Counted from the first letter of the stretch, positions 12,267 to 23,113 are shown. The stretch is 64,000 nucleotides of DNA from an uncultured Candidatus Thioglobus sp. (GCA_905182815.1 CAJJCX010000002.1:19567-83566), one strand, 5' to 3'. Program-made: numbers and translations. Notes: generated by a model not told the origin, from the letters alone.

Positions 12267-12710
12267 TTATTCAGCAGATTTTTGAGTACATAAAATTTCA
12301 GCAGAAGTAACTAATTTACCCTCAACTGAGGCCTTGCAGTTGAATTTCCATATGCCGCGTTTGACAGTAATAATTTCAGCATAAATTTCTAGTTGATCAC
12401 CTGGCTCAACCATCCTTTTAAAGCGAACTTTATCAACACCTACCAACATGTAAATTTGACCAGTTTGTGGCTTTCCAACCTCAGATTTAAAAGCTAATAT
12501 TCCAGTTGCTTGTGCTAAAGCTTCAATAATTAGAACCCCAGGCATAATAGGCTGATCGGGAAAGTGACCAGTAAAATGTGGCTCATTAAAAGTAACATTT
12601 TTTATAGCTGTAAGGCTTTTTCCTACCTCAAGGTTAGTTACCCTATCAATAAGCAAGAAAGGGTAGCGGTGAGGTAGAAAATTTTTAACCTCGTTAATAT
12701 TCATTTTCAT
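12267..12710 (-). CDS. fabZ: 3-hydroxyacyl-ACP dehydratase FabZ
   Basis: Hot-dog-fold dehydratase that removes water from 3-hydroxyacyl-ACP in fatty-acid elongation, competing with LpxA for the same substrate pool. It has 147 residues. Active-site motifs are [13 protein letters not shown] and [17 protein letters not shown], carrying the catalytic His and Glu. It lies 4 bases after lpxD and 5 bases before lpxA. Confidence 0.97.
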   Translation of the reverse strand: MKMNINEVKNFLPHRYPFLLIDRVTNLEVGKSLTAIKNVTFNEPHFTGHFPDQPIMPGVLIIEALAQATGILAFKSEVGKPQTGQIYMLVGVDKVRFKRMVEPGDQLEIYAEIITVKRGIWKFNCKASVEGKLVTSAEILCTQKSAE

Positions 12711-12714
12711 AGGG

Positions 12715-13720
12715 TTATTTAATATTTTTTAATTTAATTTTTAGCAGAGTAGCAATTTTATCAAGTTTTGTGAGCCATACTCCTACCTTTTTCCATTCAG
12801 AATGAAGCATAAGAGGAACAAAGCCAGTATAAACTCCTGGTTTTGTTATATTTCTATTGACTGTGCTAGTTGCGTTAACTATAACATCATCAGTAATTGT
12901 TAGGTGGCCAACAATACCAACCATGCCACCAATCATGCATCTTTTCCCAATAACAGTAGTTCCAGCAATGCCAGTTTTTGCTGCAATAGCAGTATCACTT
13001 CCAATAATTACGTTATGAGCTATGTGAACAAGATTGTCAATTTTTACTCCATCTATGAATTTCTGTATTATCAATAGAGCCTCTGTCAATAGTTGTGTTA
13101 GCCCCAATAGAGACATCATCACCAATAATCACATTTCCAAGATGAGCAATTGCATGCCACTGGTTGTTTTGATCTCTTGCATTTCCAAAGCCTTCAGAGC
13201 CAATAACTGCACCAGATGAAATTACACATTTTTTACCAATTTCACACCCTTTTTGGATTGTTACGTTTGATTCAATTAGTGAATTCATACCAATAGTTAC
13301 GTCATCTTCGATTACACAATTTGCTCCAATAGAAGTATTTTCACCAATAGTTACATTTTTACCAATAATACAACCTGGAGCAAAATCAACTTTACTATAG
13401 GAATTTATTACTTGAGAAGCTGTTTGAAAATGATTAATGTTTTGATGATTCTTAAATTGATGCGTTAATAATGCATAAGCTAAAGAAACATTTTCAACTA
13501 ATAAAGCATTCGAAGGGCAATGCTCAATAAGCTTTTTATCAACAATTACAGCGCCAGCATTAGAGTTAGTTAGAGATTTTTTATATTTCTGACTTACTGC
13601 ATGAGAAATTTGGTCTGAAGTAGCATTATCTAAAGTATTCATTCCTATAATTTCTTTAGAAGATTCCCCATAAACTTTGGCGTCTATTAGTTTAGCAATT
13701 TCTTCAAGAGTAAGCATCAT
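12715..13720 (-). CDS. lpxD: UDP-3-O-acylglucosamine N-acyltransferase (one frameshift)
   Basis: Third step of lipid A synthesis: N-acylates UDP-3-O-acyl-glucosamine from hydroxyacyl-ACP. The N-terminal uridine-binding domain and the first hexapeptide repeats are in one frame down to about 13,055; the remaining repeats, the active-site segment [12 protein letters not shown] and the C-terminal helix continue in another. Joining [13 protein letters not shown] to [14 protein letters not shown] restores a normal LpxD, so one base appears to be missing near 13,058. The start ATG overlaps the skp stop. The gene is normally essential, so I treat the break as a likely sequence error. Confidence 0.9.
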
Positions 13721-14213
13721 AATGAATTATTTTGAATTCTTTGAATCACTTTATTGGTAATGTTCACCTCATCACTTACAAAGGCGGCATTTTCATAAAG
13801 AATAAGATCATAGCTTTCAGAAATCGCCAGGTCATTGATTGTGTTGTTGATTAGTAGTTCAATTTTTTGAAGTAATTCGATTTTTTTAGTATTCATCGTT
13901 TCTTGCCAATACTCTGTTTCTTTTTTAAAACTTTCTTCAAGTAAAGTAAGTTTAGATAATTCTATTTGAAGATTTTCTTTTTTTTCAGTATTATTAATAG
14001 CGATAATTCTCTCTCTAAGAAGCTCAATGTGTTTGAATAAGTCTAGTAATTCTTGTTTTTTTGGCTCAAACTCTTAGATATTTGGTCTACACTTTGTTGA
14101 TATTGGGGTAAGTTATTAATAATTTTCTGCGTATCAATATAGCCAATTTTAACTGTGTCAGTCCATGCAGAAAAAGACAGTAATACTAAGCAAGATATAA
14201 CTAAAATCCTCAT
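13717..14213 (-). CDS. skp: Periplasmic chaperone Skp/OmpH family (one frameshift)
   Basis: Periplasmic holdase that escorts unfolded outer-membrane proteins to the BAM complex. The start at 14,213 encodes a signal peptide (MRILVISCLVLLSFSAW) followed by KIGYIDTQKIINNLPQYQQ, the Skp family start. One base appears lost near 14,069; in the next frame the coiled-coil arm follows (EPKKQELLDLFKHIELLRER), then a C-terminal region ending RIQNNSL. The stop overlaps the lpxD start by 3 bases and bamA lies 7 bases upstream, the conserved bamA-skp-lpxD order. I assembled this gene from two short frames by eye. Confidence 0.8.
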
Positions 14214-14220
14214 GAAGATT

Positions 14221-16536
14221 TTAGAAACCAGTCCCTATAGAAAGCCAAAGTCTTCAGTGATATCACCAGCTTTTTTCAGAATGGAGTTGATATAAATGCT
14301 CCAATTGATCCAATTGGGCTTAGATATGCAAATCCAAATCCTGCAGACATTCTTATATCACCAAGTTTAATATTTGAGCTTTTTTCATAGATATTTCCTG
14401 CGTCTATAAATGCACTCATTCTCATTTTTTCATTATCTTCAAAGAAAAAAGCAGGTGTTATTAAGTTTGCACTTCCAAGTATTGAAATTTCACCACCTTT
14501 TGCTTTTCCATTTGGATAAAGTGGGCCAAGCGTTTTATTTCCAAAACCTCTAATGGATCCTGCTCCCCCTCCAAAATGGCGTTTATAGAAAGGTAGTTCT
14601 TTACCACTATAGCCCTTTGAAAGGTTCAAATTACCAGTAAGTTTTAAAGTTGTTGTGGTATTAATGGGGCATAGCTCGTATGATCAGCACTTATGTTGAA
14701 GTATCTGTAGTCCCCAAGAGGAAGAGATATCCCAGATTTAACGAGTTATTAACGCCTTCTGTTGGGTACATATAATTATTTAGTGTATTTTTACTCCAAC
14801 TAACATTTGCCTTAAATTCATCATTACTTTTTATAGCACACTGAGCTTGATTCATAGCCAGTTCCTGCAAAAAGTGCGCTACATTTGATATCATTTTTTG
14901 AGTATTCTAAGTTGGCATTAATTCTAGTATCATCACTAAGAGGAAGGCCGTATCCAAAAGTAACACCAGTTGATCAATCTCATAGGAGTTTGCCGCTACA
15001 TCATCATTATCAATTTCACTTTTGAATGCACCGATACTTACACTATGACCTTCATCATTAAAATTTGGATTCATAAAATAAAAACTAACCTTGTTAAATG
15101 ATTTTGCAATTTTAAGGTCGGCATTAAGTGTGTTTCCAGATCCAAATATATTTTTTTCTTGAATTCCAGCGCCAAAAGCAACACCATAATTATTACTATG
15201 ACTCATTGAAAAGCTTACCGAACCAGTTTGAGTTTCTTCTACATTAAAGTTAATATCAATTTTATCAGCCATGCCTTCAACTTCAGAAGTTGAGATTTGA
15301 ACATCTGAAAAGTAACCAAGTCGTCTTAAGTTAAGTAAAGATTCTTTAAGTATGCTTCTAGAATATAAGCCACCTTCTGAAATTCCAATTTCTCTTCTAA
15401 TGACTTCATCTTGAGTGCGAGTATTTCCAGTGAATAGTTATTCTATTTAGGTATGTTTTTTTATTTAAAGATATGTCAAAATTAATATTAACGGAATCCA
15501 AAAAATCTGAGGTAATAGGATTAACTTCTACAAAAGCGTAACCTTGGTCAGCATATAGGTCTGTAAGTGACTGAATATCATGATAATGAGGTTTCGGTTA
15601 AATACATCACCTTTTGACATAGAAATAGTATTATTAAGTTCATTAGACTTATGTTGCCAAGCTCTCCTTCAAAAGAAACATCTCCTAAGTTTGTATTGAA
15701 TTCCTTCAGATACTTCAATATTAATAGAAAGTTTCTCTTTATTTTCATTAAGAGTCAGACTCAACATTCAAGAACCTTAAAGTCTAAATAACCTGAGTCA
15801 AAATATGTTTGCTGTCATCATCTCAATTCCATTTCTTAATTTAGAATCAGTGAAATCATCTTTATTTGTAAAGTAGTTTATTAGAGCCATATCAGGCTCA
15901 CCTATTTTAAATAATTTCAATAAGTTCCTTTTCAGAAATCTTATCTGAGCCAGAGATACAAATGAATCTATAGTAGCTCGATTTCCTTGAGATACTATAA
16001 GCTCAATTCCAGCTCTATTTTGGGTGTCTATTTCAATATTATGAATAATTTCTGAGTTGAAATATCCAGCTTGAGAGTATTTAGATTCAAGGAGTAATAA
16101 AAAATCTTCTAGCTTTTTTTCTGTAAAAATATTTCCTGTTGAAAGTTGGTTTTCAGTAATCTGCTCATTTAATGCCTCAGAAGTAAAGTGTATTTTCTCA
16201 CCTTTTAACCAGTTAGAAAAGCCAGAATCTGAGCTTAATTCAATTTCTAAATACTTTATTGTTGGATTTTCTTTTAACGTAATGTTAAGTGATTTTTCAT
16301 TTTTAACAATACTGATATTTTCAAATAGCCCAGTTTTAAATAGAGATTCAATGATTTGATCACTCACATAAGGTGAAAAGATTTGACCAGTTTCAAAAGG
16401 TATTAAGTTCTAATAAAGTGCTTTCAGAGGTATTATTAAGCCCAATAAAATTAATTTTATTAATTGGATTGGCGAATGCTTGTGTTGTAAAAAATAAGAA
16501 AAGAAGAGCTGATAACTGAATAAATTTATTTTTCAT
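14221..16536 (-). CDS. bamA: Outer-membrane assembly factor BamA (many frameshifts)
   Basis: Central channel of the beta-barrel assembly machine. The start at 16,536 gives a signal peptide (MKNKFIQLSALLFLFFTTQA) then POTRA-type sequence (INKINFIGLNNT). POTRA domains and barrel are spread over at least eight frame segments. The barrel hallmark GSIRGFGNKTLGP lies near 14,550, and the last strand, reached after two more shifts, ends SIGTGF-stop at 14,221. About ten single-base indels break the gene, roughly one per 230 bases, including homopolymers. A functional cell cannot lack BamA, so these are more likely sequence errors than decay. Position next to skp and lpxD is conserved. Confidence 0.85.
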
Positions 16537-16561
16537 TTTTTTTACCTGAATTAATTAATTT

Positions 16562-16598
16562 TTTATTTATATTAATTGTAATAATAAATATAAATAAA
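16562..16598. repeat. A/T-only inverted repeat upstream of bamA
   Basis: Perfect 12-bp arms (TTTATTTATATT / AATATAAATAAA) separated by 13 bases, 26 bases upstream of the bamA ATG. It could form a 5'-UTR hairpin or act as an operator, but a pure A/T palindrome is not very specific in this AT-rich DNA. Confidence 0.35.
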
Positions 16599-16716
16599 CT
16601 TAAGTAATTTTAACAAAATTACCAATCATATTGTCAAAGTAAAGCTAAAAATTCTAATTGTTAGCTTTTGAGTCTAAATTTGAACTTCATGGTAATTGTT
16701 ACTGTTATTTTTATTT

Positions 16717-17040
16717 TCAACTCGGTTGCAGGTAATCTAGCCAAAGTTCATCTTTTTTGCTACCAAGCTTATACAAGTTACTCCACGAGTATATTCCAGT
16801 AGTATGGCCATCACTGAAATGAATTGCAATTGCATAATTTCCCATGGGAACAAGTGTTTGAATAGTAACATCTTGCTTATCAAGCTGAAGAGTTTCTTGT
16901 CCAGGACCATGCCCTTGAACTTCTGCTGATGGAGAGTAAACTCTAAGATATTCACTTGTCATAGGGTAATCAGTCTCATCAAATCTTACAGTAAGAAGTT
17001 TTTTATCCTTACTAAGAGTTATATTGCTAGGTGTATTCAT
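16717..17040 (-). CDS. DUF971 family protein
   Basis: Small cytosolic protein (107 residues) of the DUF971 / gamma-butyrobetaine-hydroxylase N-terminal-like family. Recognisable marks are LTVRFDE, the GHGPGQ loop and GNYAIAIHFSDGHTTGIYSW, which carries a conserved zinc/iron-type His. The family's exact role is not established; it often sits near protein-quality or iron-sulfur genes. Here it is divergent from dapF and upstream of bamA with a 180-base gap. Confidence 0.85.
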   Translation of the reverse strand: MNTPSNITLSKDKKLLTVRFDETDYPMTSEYLRVYSPSAEVQGHGPGQETLQLDKQDVTIQTLVPMGNYAIAIHFSDGHTTGIYSWSNLYKLGSKKDELWLDYLQPS

Positions 17041-17124
17041 TATTTTTATTGATTTTAATTATTGTAAGATTTTAGCATAGCAGTATCTAAATAAATCATG
17101 ATACAAAAGGTTAAAATATATATC

Positions 17125-17943
17125 ATGATATATTTTACAAAAATGCATGGCCTTGGAAATGACTTCGTAATAATTGATAATATTGATGGGAATGTTAGTT
17201 TATCAACTGAAGAGATTCGAAAATTATCTGATCGTCGTTTTGGGATTGGCTTTGATCAATTGCTCATGGTTGAGAGTTCATCATCAAAAGATGCTGACTT
17301 TCGTTATGTAATATTTAATGCTGATGGCTCTGAAGTTAACCAATGTGGAAATGGCGCAAGGTGTTTTGCTCTTTATATTCAAAAGAAAAATTTATCTTAT
17401 AAGAACCCACTTTCTGTTGAAACTAATACTGGCATTATGGTTTTAACAGTCAACAGTGATGACTCTGTTCGAGTTGAGATGGGTGAGCCAAATTTTCTTC
17501 CATCAATAATTCCTCTTAATGTTAATGAAGAGAGTTCTGAATATATGGTTGAGGGTTTTAAAGTTGGTTCTTTATCGATTGGCAATCCTCATGCTATTTT
17601 GATTTTGGATGACATATCTGATATAGATTCTACTGCATTAAAAATTCAATCTTCTAATGACTTTCCTGAGGGTGTCAATGTTGGGTTTATGAAGGTATTA
17701 AGTAAAGATGAAGTTCAGTTAAGGGTTGTTGAGAGAGGGGCTGGTGAGACACTTGCTTGCGGCTCAGGTGCATGTGCAGCTGTGATTCATGGAATTAGGC
17801 TTGGTCTTCTTAATTCAAAGGTAAAAGTGCGCTTAAATGGCGGCAATGCAATGGTTGAGTATGATGGACAAAAAGTCTATCTTACTGGCCCTGGAGAGTT
17901 TGTTTATGAAGGCTCAATTAATCTGAGAAGTGCGCCATCCTAA
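17125..17943 (+). CDS. dapF: Diaminopimelate epimerase
   Basis: PLP-independent epimerase that converts LL- to meso-diaminopimelate for lysine and peptidoglycan. The two catalytic cysteines lie in NQCGNGARCFA and ACGSGACAA, the normal two-base arrangement. The open frame reaches up to an ATG at 17,098, but the internal ATG at 17,125 gives the standard family start (MIYFTKMHGLGNDF, 272 residues), so I chose it. The stop overlaps the convergent apaH stop by 4 bases. Confidence 0.95.
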   Translation: MIYFTKMHGLGNDFVIIDNIDGNVSLSTEEIRKLSDRRFGIGFDQLLMVESSSSKDADFRYVIFNADGSEVNQCGNGARCFALYIQKKNLSYKNPLSVETNTGIMVLTVNSDDSVRVEMGEPNFLPSIIPLNVNEESSEYMVEGFKVGSLSIGNPHAILILDDISDIDSTALKIQSSNDFPEGVNVGFMKVLSKDEVQLRVVERGAGETLACGSGACAAVIHGIRLGLLNSKVKVRLNGGNAMVEYDGQKVYLTGPGEFVYEGSINLRSAPS

Positions 17944-18746
17944 TTAATCTCTAATGATTTTTGTGAAATATAATTGTGATTCTCTAAGTCATAAGCTGTA
18001 AGTCTATCACCCCATACGCACCCATGATCTAGAGGGTAAATATTTTTAGAGTCAACATCTTTAAGAGATGACCAGTGCCCAAAAAATATTTCTTCATCAG
18101 CCATTAGTCGGTTTGAATGCAAAAACCAGGCTTCAAAGTTTTCTGGATTTTGATCAACATTTAACTTATGCTCAAATTCAAGCTCACCATCTTCTTTGCA
18201 AAAACGCATTCTCATTAAGGCATTTATTGTGTAACGAGAGCCTTCTTCATTAGAAAGGTTACTCAGTCCATTTATTTGGATAATTACCATACATTTTGGA
18301 TAAAAATTCACTCACATTTTTTGATTGAAGATTTTTATGAACTGCCTCTGCATTTTTGATTACATCTGACTTGCTCCATTGAGGTGGGACTCCTGCGTGA
18401 ACAAAGAGCGCATCTTTATGTTCAATTACAAGTGGCCTAGTAAGGAGATAGTCAAGTAAAACAGTTTTATCAGAGCAGATAATATGTCTAAGAACGTGTC
18501 ATTTTTGTTAGGCTGGCGCTCAGTTAATGCACAAACCAGTAGATGAAAATCATGGTTACCAAGAACCATGTCCATGTTATCTTGATTTGACTGAATAAAG
18601 CGGAGCGTTTCAAGTGAGTTATTGCCTCGATTAACAACATCACCTAGGAAGTACAATCGATCTCTATCGATATTATAATTAATTTTATTTAAGAGCCCTT
18701 TAAGGCTTTTAAAACAGCCTTGAACGTCTCCAATGGCATAGTCCAT
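17940..18746 (-). CDS. apaH: Diadenosine tetraphosphatase ApaH (two frameshifts)
   Basis: Metallophosphatase that hydrolyses Ap4A symmetrically to two ADP and is involved in stress alarmone control and mRNA decapping. The N-terminal piece has the metallophosphatase motifs GDVQGC, GDVVNRG and GNHD. The middle piece (another frame, about 18,310-18,480) reads LVIEHKDALFVHAGVPPQW, and the C-terminal piece LDHGCVWGDRLTAYDLE. Shifts lie near 18,480 and 18,305. It follows apaG by 9 bases in the classic pdxA-rsmA-apaG-apaH operon. Confidence 0.9.
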
Positions 18747-18755
18747 GTGTTTTGC

Positions 18756-19133
18756 CTAATGAAGGGTGTAGGGTTCACTTAATGTAAACTCTGGAATGAC
18801 CGCATCAAATCTTTGTCCTTGATCACTAATCATCCCATAAGAACCTTTCATGGTTCCCGTTTCAGTGCTAATTACTGCACCAGAACTATATTTAAAGCTT
18901 TCACCAGGAGAAAGGTGGGGTTGCTGCCCAATTACGCCTTCACCAATAACTTCTTCAGTTTCTCCAGATTCATCTTGTATTAGCCAGCGTCTTGTTCTTA
19001 GTTGGGCTCCAGTCTCTCCATTATTCGTAATGGTAATGGTGTAAGCATAAGCATATTGACTGTTCACTAGATTTGATTGCTCTGGTAAGTAGGTTACTTC
19101 TACATTTACTTCAATTTTGTTTTTCATAGTCAT
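18756..19133 (-). CDS. apaG: ApaG domain protein
   Basis: Small beta-sandwich protein (125 residues) of the ApaG family, with the ITITNNGETGAQLRTRRWLI core, the GEGVIGQQPHLSPGESF glycine-rich loop and the GTMKGSYGM segment. Its biochemical role in bacteria is unclear. The start overlaps the rsmA 3' end by 23 bases; a second ATG two codons in (19,127) is equally plausible. It sits in the rsmA-apaG-apaH order found across gammaproteobacteria. Confidence 0.93.
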   Translation of the reverse strand: MTMKNKIEVNVEVTYLPEQSNLVNSQYAYAYTITITNNGETGAQLRTRRWLIQDESGETEEVIGEGVIGQQPHLSPGESFKYSSGAVISTETGTMKGSYGMISDQGQRFDAVIPEFTLSEPYTLH

Positions 19134-19866
19134 TCATTAAGGTTACAAAGTTTTCAGTACTAAGCATTTCAGCTCTTTGAGATAAGTCAATTTCAGTTTG
19201 TGATTGATTTAATACAGATTTTAAACAGTTTTTTAGTGTTTTTCTTCGCTGAGAGAAGGCAAGTTTTACTATTTCCTCTAAAGGTTTTGAGTTTTTAACT
19301 AGCGGCTGCTCTTTCGTTTTCAGATAAAGTATAGCAGATTCAATTTTTGGCTGAGGTTCGAAAGATTCTTTTGGAACAACAAACATTAACTCAACCTCAT
19401 AAAAAGCTTGCATCATAACGCTAAGACGTCCATAAGTCTTATTTCCTGGAGGGGCAACTATTCTATCAACCACTTCTTTTTGAAGCATAAAAGTCATATC
19501 AACAATTTGATCTCTATAGTCAAGAAGATGAAATAATAAAGGGGAAGAAATATTGTATGGGAGATTTCCAATCACCCTAATTTTATTAGGAATTTGATTG
19601 AAATCAAATGTTAGTGCATCTGACTGATAGATGGTTAGTTTTTCTTCTCCCTCTAATTCAAGCATAGAAACTAGATCTCGATCAATTTCAATAACACTTA
19701 AATGATCTAAATATTCAAGTAAAGGGAAAGTAATCGCTCCTTTTCCCGGGCCAATTTCTACAATACTGTCATCATTTTTTGGAGATATTGTTGAAATAAT
19801 TTGGTTGATAATTTGATGATCAACTAAAAAGTTTTGCCCAAATCTTTTTCTAGGCTGGTGACGCAT
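19111..19866 (-). CDS. rsmA: 16S rRNA dimethyladenosine transferase
   Basis: Also known as KsgA: uses SAM to dimethylate two adjacent adenosines in the 3'-terminal hairpin of 16S rRNA during 30S maturation. It has 251 residues. Visible motifs: RKRFGQNFLVD at the N-terminus, the SAM-binding VEIGPGKGAIT and the catalytic NLPYNISSPL. The start overlaps pdxA by 17 bases, and its end overlaps apaG, so the operon appears translationally coupled throughout. Confidence 0.97.
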   Translation of the reverse strand: MRHQPRKRFGQNFLVDHQIINQIISTISPKNDDSIVEIGPGKGAITFPLLEYLDHLSVIEIDRDLVSMLELEGEEKLTIYQSDALTFDFNQIPNKIRVIGNLPYNISSPLLFHLLDYRDQIVDMTFMLQKEVVDRIVAPPGNKTYGRLSVMMQAFYEVELMFVVPKESFEPQPKIESAILYLKTKEQPLVKNSKPLEEIVKLAFSQRRKTLKNCLKSVLNQSQTEIDLSQRAEMLSTENFVTLMNDYEKQN

Positions 19867-20812
19867 TGTTAGTTAAAGTTTTGAAGTAGGAAAGCGCTGT
19901 ATTAAAGCTACCTAGACTAATATTACCAGTGCCTGCTAAGTCTAAAGCTGTGCCGTGATCAACAGAAGTGCGAATGAAGGGAAGACCTAAGGTTATATTA
20001 GCTGCATTTTTAAAACCTTTTGCTTTTAATACAGGCAAACCTTGATCATGATACATCGCTAAAACCACATCAATATTTTTTAATGAGTCTGGCGTAAAGG
20101 CAGTATCTGCTGGAACTGGTCCAATAAGATTGATACCACTCTTCTTGAGTGAATTTAAAGCAGGAATGATTGTTATTAGCTCTTCATCCCCAAGATATCC
20201 ATTTTCACCTGCATGTGGGTTAAGACCGCACACAAGAATTGACGGATTTTTGACTCCTAGGTACTTAAAATCGTTATGAATTATGGTAATGACTTTTATA
20301 AGAGATTCTTTTGTAATATTTTTAGATACGTCTTTTAAGGCAAGATGAGTAGTAGCAAGGGCAACTTTAAGTTGATCTGTTGCAAGAAGCATTACAGTTT
20401 TAGGGGTTTGAGTTAAATCAGCAAGATACTCAGTGTGACCAATAAACTCAATTCCAGATTGATTAATGACAGCCTTATTAATAGGGCCAGTCAACATGCC
20501 GCCACAATCCTTATTAACACAATCCTTAGTTGCATGCCTAATCAATGATAATACGTAATCTGAATTATCAGGGTTTAACTTGCCTGGCTCAACCCTTGAC
20601 TTTGTTTTTATAGGATAAATACTTAGTTCGTTTGCTTTTCTTGTCTTATGTTCCTTTAATGAGATAGGTAAATTAAGAAGTTTTGCTCGATTAATTAATA
20701 CATCAGGGTCACCATAAACTAGGAGATCTTCATGCCTTTCTTGTTGGGCGTATATGAGGGCTATGTCAGGACCAATTCCAGAGGGCTCGCCAGAAGTAAA
20801 TGCAATAGACAT
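19850..20812 (-). CDS. pdxA: 4-hydroxythreonine-4-phosphate dehydrogenase
   Basis: NAD-dependent enzyme of the DXP-dependent vitamin B6 route; its product is joined to DXP by PdxJ, which is also in this window at about 48.5 kb. It has 320 residues. Family marks are TSGEPSGIGPDI at the N-terminus, GHTEYLADLT, the metal-binding GLNPHAGENG and AMYHDQGLPVLK. It is the first gene of the pdxA-rsmA-apaG-apaH run, 8 bases after a DUF2177 membrane protein. Confidence 0.97.
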   Translation of the reverse strand: MSIAFTSGEPSGIGPDIALIYAQQERHEDLLVYGDPDVLINRAKLLNLPISLKEHKTRKANELSIYPIKTKSRVEPGKLNPDNSDYVLSLIRHATKDCVNKDCGGMLTGPINKAVINQSGIEFIGHTEYLADLTQTPKTVMLLATDQLKVALATTHLALKDVSKNITKESLIKVITIIHNDFKYLGVKNPSILVCGLNPHAGENGYLGDEELITIIPALNSLKKSGINLIGPVPADTAFTPDSLKNIDVVLAMYHDQGLPVLKAKGFKNAANITLGLPFIRTSVDHGTALDLAGTGNISLGSFNTALSYFKTLTNNASPA

Positions 20813-20819
20813 AATTAAG

Positions 20820-21203
20820 CTAGTTTAATTTAGCTGAAGTAAATACAGTAAGGGTTGCTACAGAGCCAGATAGAATCATTCCCCATAGAATATCTGCGAC
20901 CACTAGTTTGAGGCTAAAGATATTCATAGTTGCGTAAACGGTAAGGTCGTAAGTTCCATAAGTTACTAGCCCATAAAAAGCACCAATCATAAAAACATTT
21001 AAAAGTGTATTACTAAGATTGGGATTAATAACAAAGAAAATTAAGCCTAATAAGAAGATTATATAAAACATGATTGCAGGAGCAACTTTAAGCTCCATAA
21101 GAGCTGCAACCTCTTGTTTGTACATTGGCGTTGCAACAAAATATATCCAAAATACATCAATGATGCAGAAAAATGCTAGAGCTATAAAGAATGTTTTAAT
21201 CAT
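20820..21203 (-). CDS. DUF2177 family membrane protein
   Basis: A 127-residue integral membrane protein with four hydrophobic segments. It matches the DUF2177 family: N-terminal DVFWIYFVATPMYK and the GAFYGLVTYGTYDLTVYAT core. The function is unknown. It is on the pdxA strand 8 bases upstream and could be the first gene of that transcript. Confidence 0.85.
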   Translation of the reverse strand: MIKTFFIALAFFCIIDVFWIYFVATPMYKQEVAALMELKVAPAIMFYIIFLLGLIFFVINPNLSNTLLNVFMIGAFYGLVTYGTYDLTVYATMNIFSLKLVVADILWGMILSGSVATLTVFTSAKLN

Positions 21204-21275
21204 AATATTATTATACTTTTTATCAAATTAAATAGTTATAAGAATCAAAGAAAGAGTTCTTAAATTTACAAGTTT

Positions 21276-22223
21276 TTATGAAACAAGCTCGCCTTTTGCT
21301 TGAAGGTCTGCGTGGTAAGAGGACCTAACCATGGGGCCGCTTGCAACTTGATTAAAACCAAGATCATCTGCTATTTTTTTATATTTTTGAAACTGCTCAG
21401 GCGTAATGTATTCCTCAACTGCAAGATGATGTTTGCTCGGCTGTAGATATTGACCTAACGTTAACATATCAACATCATGAGATCTTAAGTCCTTTAGAAC
21501 GTCAATCACTTGCCTTTCAGTTTCACCAACACCAAGCATAAGGCCTGATTTTGTTTTAACAGAAGGGTGTTTTTCTTTAAAGCTTTTAAGGAGGTCTAAT
21601 GACTGTTCATAGTCTGAGCCAGGACGGACTTTGGGATAAAGGCTGGGCACCGTTTCCAAGTTATGATTAAAAACATCAGGCGGACAGTCTTTGAAAATAT
21701 CCAGAGCTTTTTCAACCCTTCCTCTAAAATCAGGCGTTAAAATTTCAATTTTTACTTGAGGAGTTTTACTTCTAATAGCATCTATACACTCTTTGAAGTG
21801 GCCAGCACCTCCATCCCTTAAGTCGTCTCGATCAACCGAGGTAATAACAACATACTTTAGTGACATTTTAGAAATAGTATCGGCTAAATGAAGCGGCTCA
21901 TTTGTATCTAAAGTTTTTGGCCTTCCATGAGCAACATCACAAAAAGGGCATCTTCTAGTACATATTTGACCCATAATCATAAATGTAGCGGTGCCATGGT
22001 TAAAGCATTCACTAAGGTTGGGACATTGAGCCTCCTCGCAAACTGTAAATAACTCTTGACTCCTTAATGTTTTTTTAAGTTCATTAACTTTTTTAGAGCC
22101 CGAGTGCCTAATTCTTATCCAGCTTGGTTTTTTTAATGGCTTTCTCTCGGAATCAGGCTTAATCTTAAGCCTACTAATTTTAGATTCACCTTTAAGTGCT
22201 TTAATTTCAAGTTCTTGAGACAT
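21276..22223 (-). CDS. lipA: Lipoyl synthase
   Basis: Radical SAM enzyme that inserts two sulfurs into octanoyl groups on lipoyl domains. It has 315 residues. The auxiliary cluster ligands are in [12 protein letters not shown], the radical SAM cluster in CTRRCPFC, and the conserved C-terminal serine in VRSSYHAD. The start overlaps lipB by 17 bases. LipB, upstream, supplies the octanoyl substrate. Confidence 0.97.
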   Translation of the reverse strand: MSQELEIKALKGESKISRLKIKPDSERKPLKKPSWIRIRHSGSKKVNELKKTLRSQELFTVCEEAQCPNLSECFNHGTATFMIMGQICTRRCPFCDVAHGRPKTLDTNEPLHLADTISKMSLKYVVITSVDRDDLRDGGAGHFKECIDAIRSKTPQVKIEILTPDFRGRVEKALDIFKDCPPDVFNHNLETVPSLYPKVRPGSDYEQSLDLLKSFKEKHPSVKTKSGLMLGVGETERQVIDVLKDLRSHDVDMLTLGQYLQPSKHHLAVEEYITPEQFQKYKKIADDLGFNQVASGPMVRSSYHADLQAKGELVS

Positions 22224-22819
22224 AGTTCTTTAGATAATTAGATAAGTTTAGCTTGATGTCATAAATATTGAGTGCATTATCCGTTAGATTGGACATTTGG
22301 GTAACATTTAAATCACTATAACCGCAAGGGTTAATTAGCTTATAAGGCGCGAGATCCATATCAATATTTAGGCTTAAGCCGTGATAAGTTCTACCTTGTT
22401 TAACTTTGAGGCCTAGTGCTGCAATTTTTGAGCCGTCAACATAAACTCCAGGAGCCCCTGAAACTTTATGAGCTTCAATGGAATAATCAGCCAATAGGTC
22501 TATTATCGATTGTTCAATAAGAGAGACCATTTTTTTAATTCCAATTCCTAGTCTCTTGATGTCAATTAGGCAGTAAATTATTAATTGACCTGGGCCATGA
22601 TAGGTTATTTGACCACCTCTATCAGACTGCACTACTAGTATCTCAGTTTCTTTGAGAAGATGCTCTGGCTTTCCAGACAATCCTTGAGTGAATACGCTGT
22701 TATGTTCTAGTAGCCATAATTCATCGGGAGTTTCGATATTCCTAGACTTCGGTAAAAGATTTCATTTCATCCCATGTTTGGGTGTAATCTGTAAAACCTT
22801 TATCGCGTATTTCAAACAT
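22207..22819 (-). CDS. lipB: Octanoyltransferase LipB (one frameshift)
   Basis: Transfers octanoate from ACP to lipoyl domains, feeding LipA. The full gene starts at ATG 22,819 ([20 protein letters not shown]) and shifts frame near 22,750 to [20 protein letters not shown], then runs intact. Motifs: [12 protein letters not shown], the catalytic Lys in SKIAALG and the catalytic Cys in INPCGY. Gene order ybeD-lipB-lipA is the classic one. The shift is a single-base change, probably a sequence error. Confidence 0.92.
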
Positions 22820-22825
22820 CAGATT

Positions 22826-23113
22826 TTATAAAAGATAGGAAACCAAAGGAGAGGCTTGTAATTCATGATTGATAGCATCAAGTTGCTTTCTACTTGTTGC
22901 AATAATCCTTACAGTTATTGAAACATATTTACCCTTAGAGCTTTTTTTGGTAGTAATTTGATTATCATGAAGCTGTCCGATATGGCTTTCAACTATAGCG
23001 CAAATAGTTTGCTTTAGGTCAGGCTGATTTAACCCAAAAATCTTAATAGGGTAGTCACAGGGGAATTTAAAAATATCATCATTATCTTTACTCACAAATG
23101 AAATTTTACCCAT
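22826..23113 (-). CDS. ybeD: UPF0250 / YbeD family protein
   Basis: Small ferredoxin-like-fold protein (95 residues) of the DUF493 family, with FPCDYPIKIFG near the N-terminus and the SSKGKYVSITVRIIATSRKQ core. It resembles ACT-type regulatory domains and is consistently linked to lipB-lipA, suggesting a role in lipoate metabolism, but this is unproven. It lies 6 bases upstream of lipB. Confidence 0.9.
   Translation of the reverse strand: MGKISFVSKDNDDIFKFPCDYPIKIFGLNQPDLKQTICAIVESHIGQLHDNQITTKKSSKGKYVSITVRIIATSRKQLDAINHELQASPLVSYLL

Noticed and set aside
14221..16536. bamA as a true pseudogene from genome decay
   Set aside because: BamA is essential, there is only one copy in view, and the same kind of indels hit many other essential genes, so sequence error is simpler.
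16562..16598. A/T inverted repeat as a terminator upstream of bamA
   Set aside because: It is pure A/T with low stability and lies upstream of a gene with nothing to terminate on that strand nearby; kept only as a low-confidence repeat.
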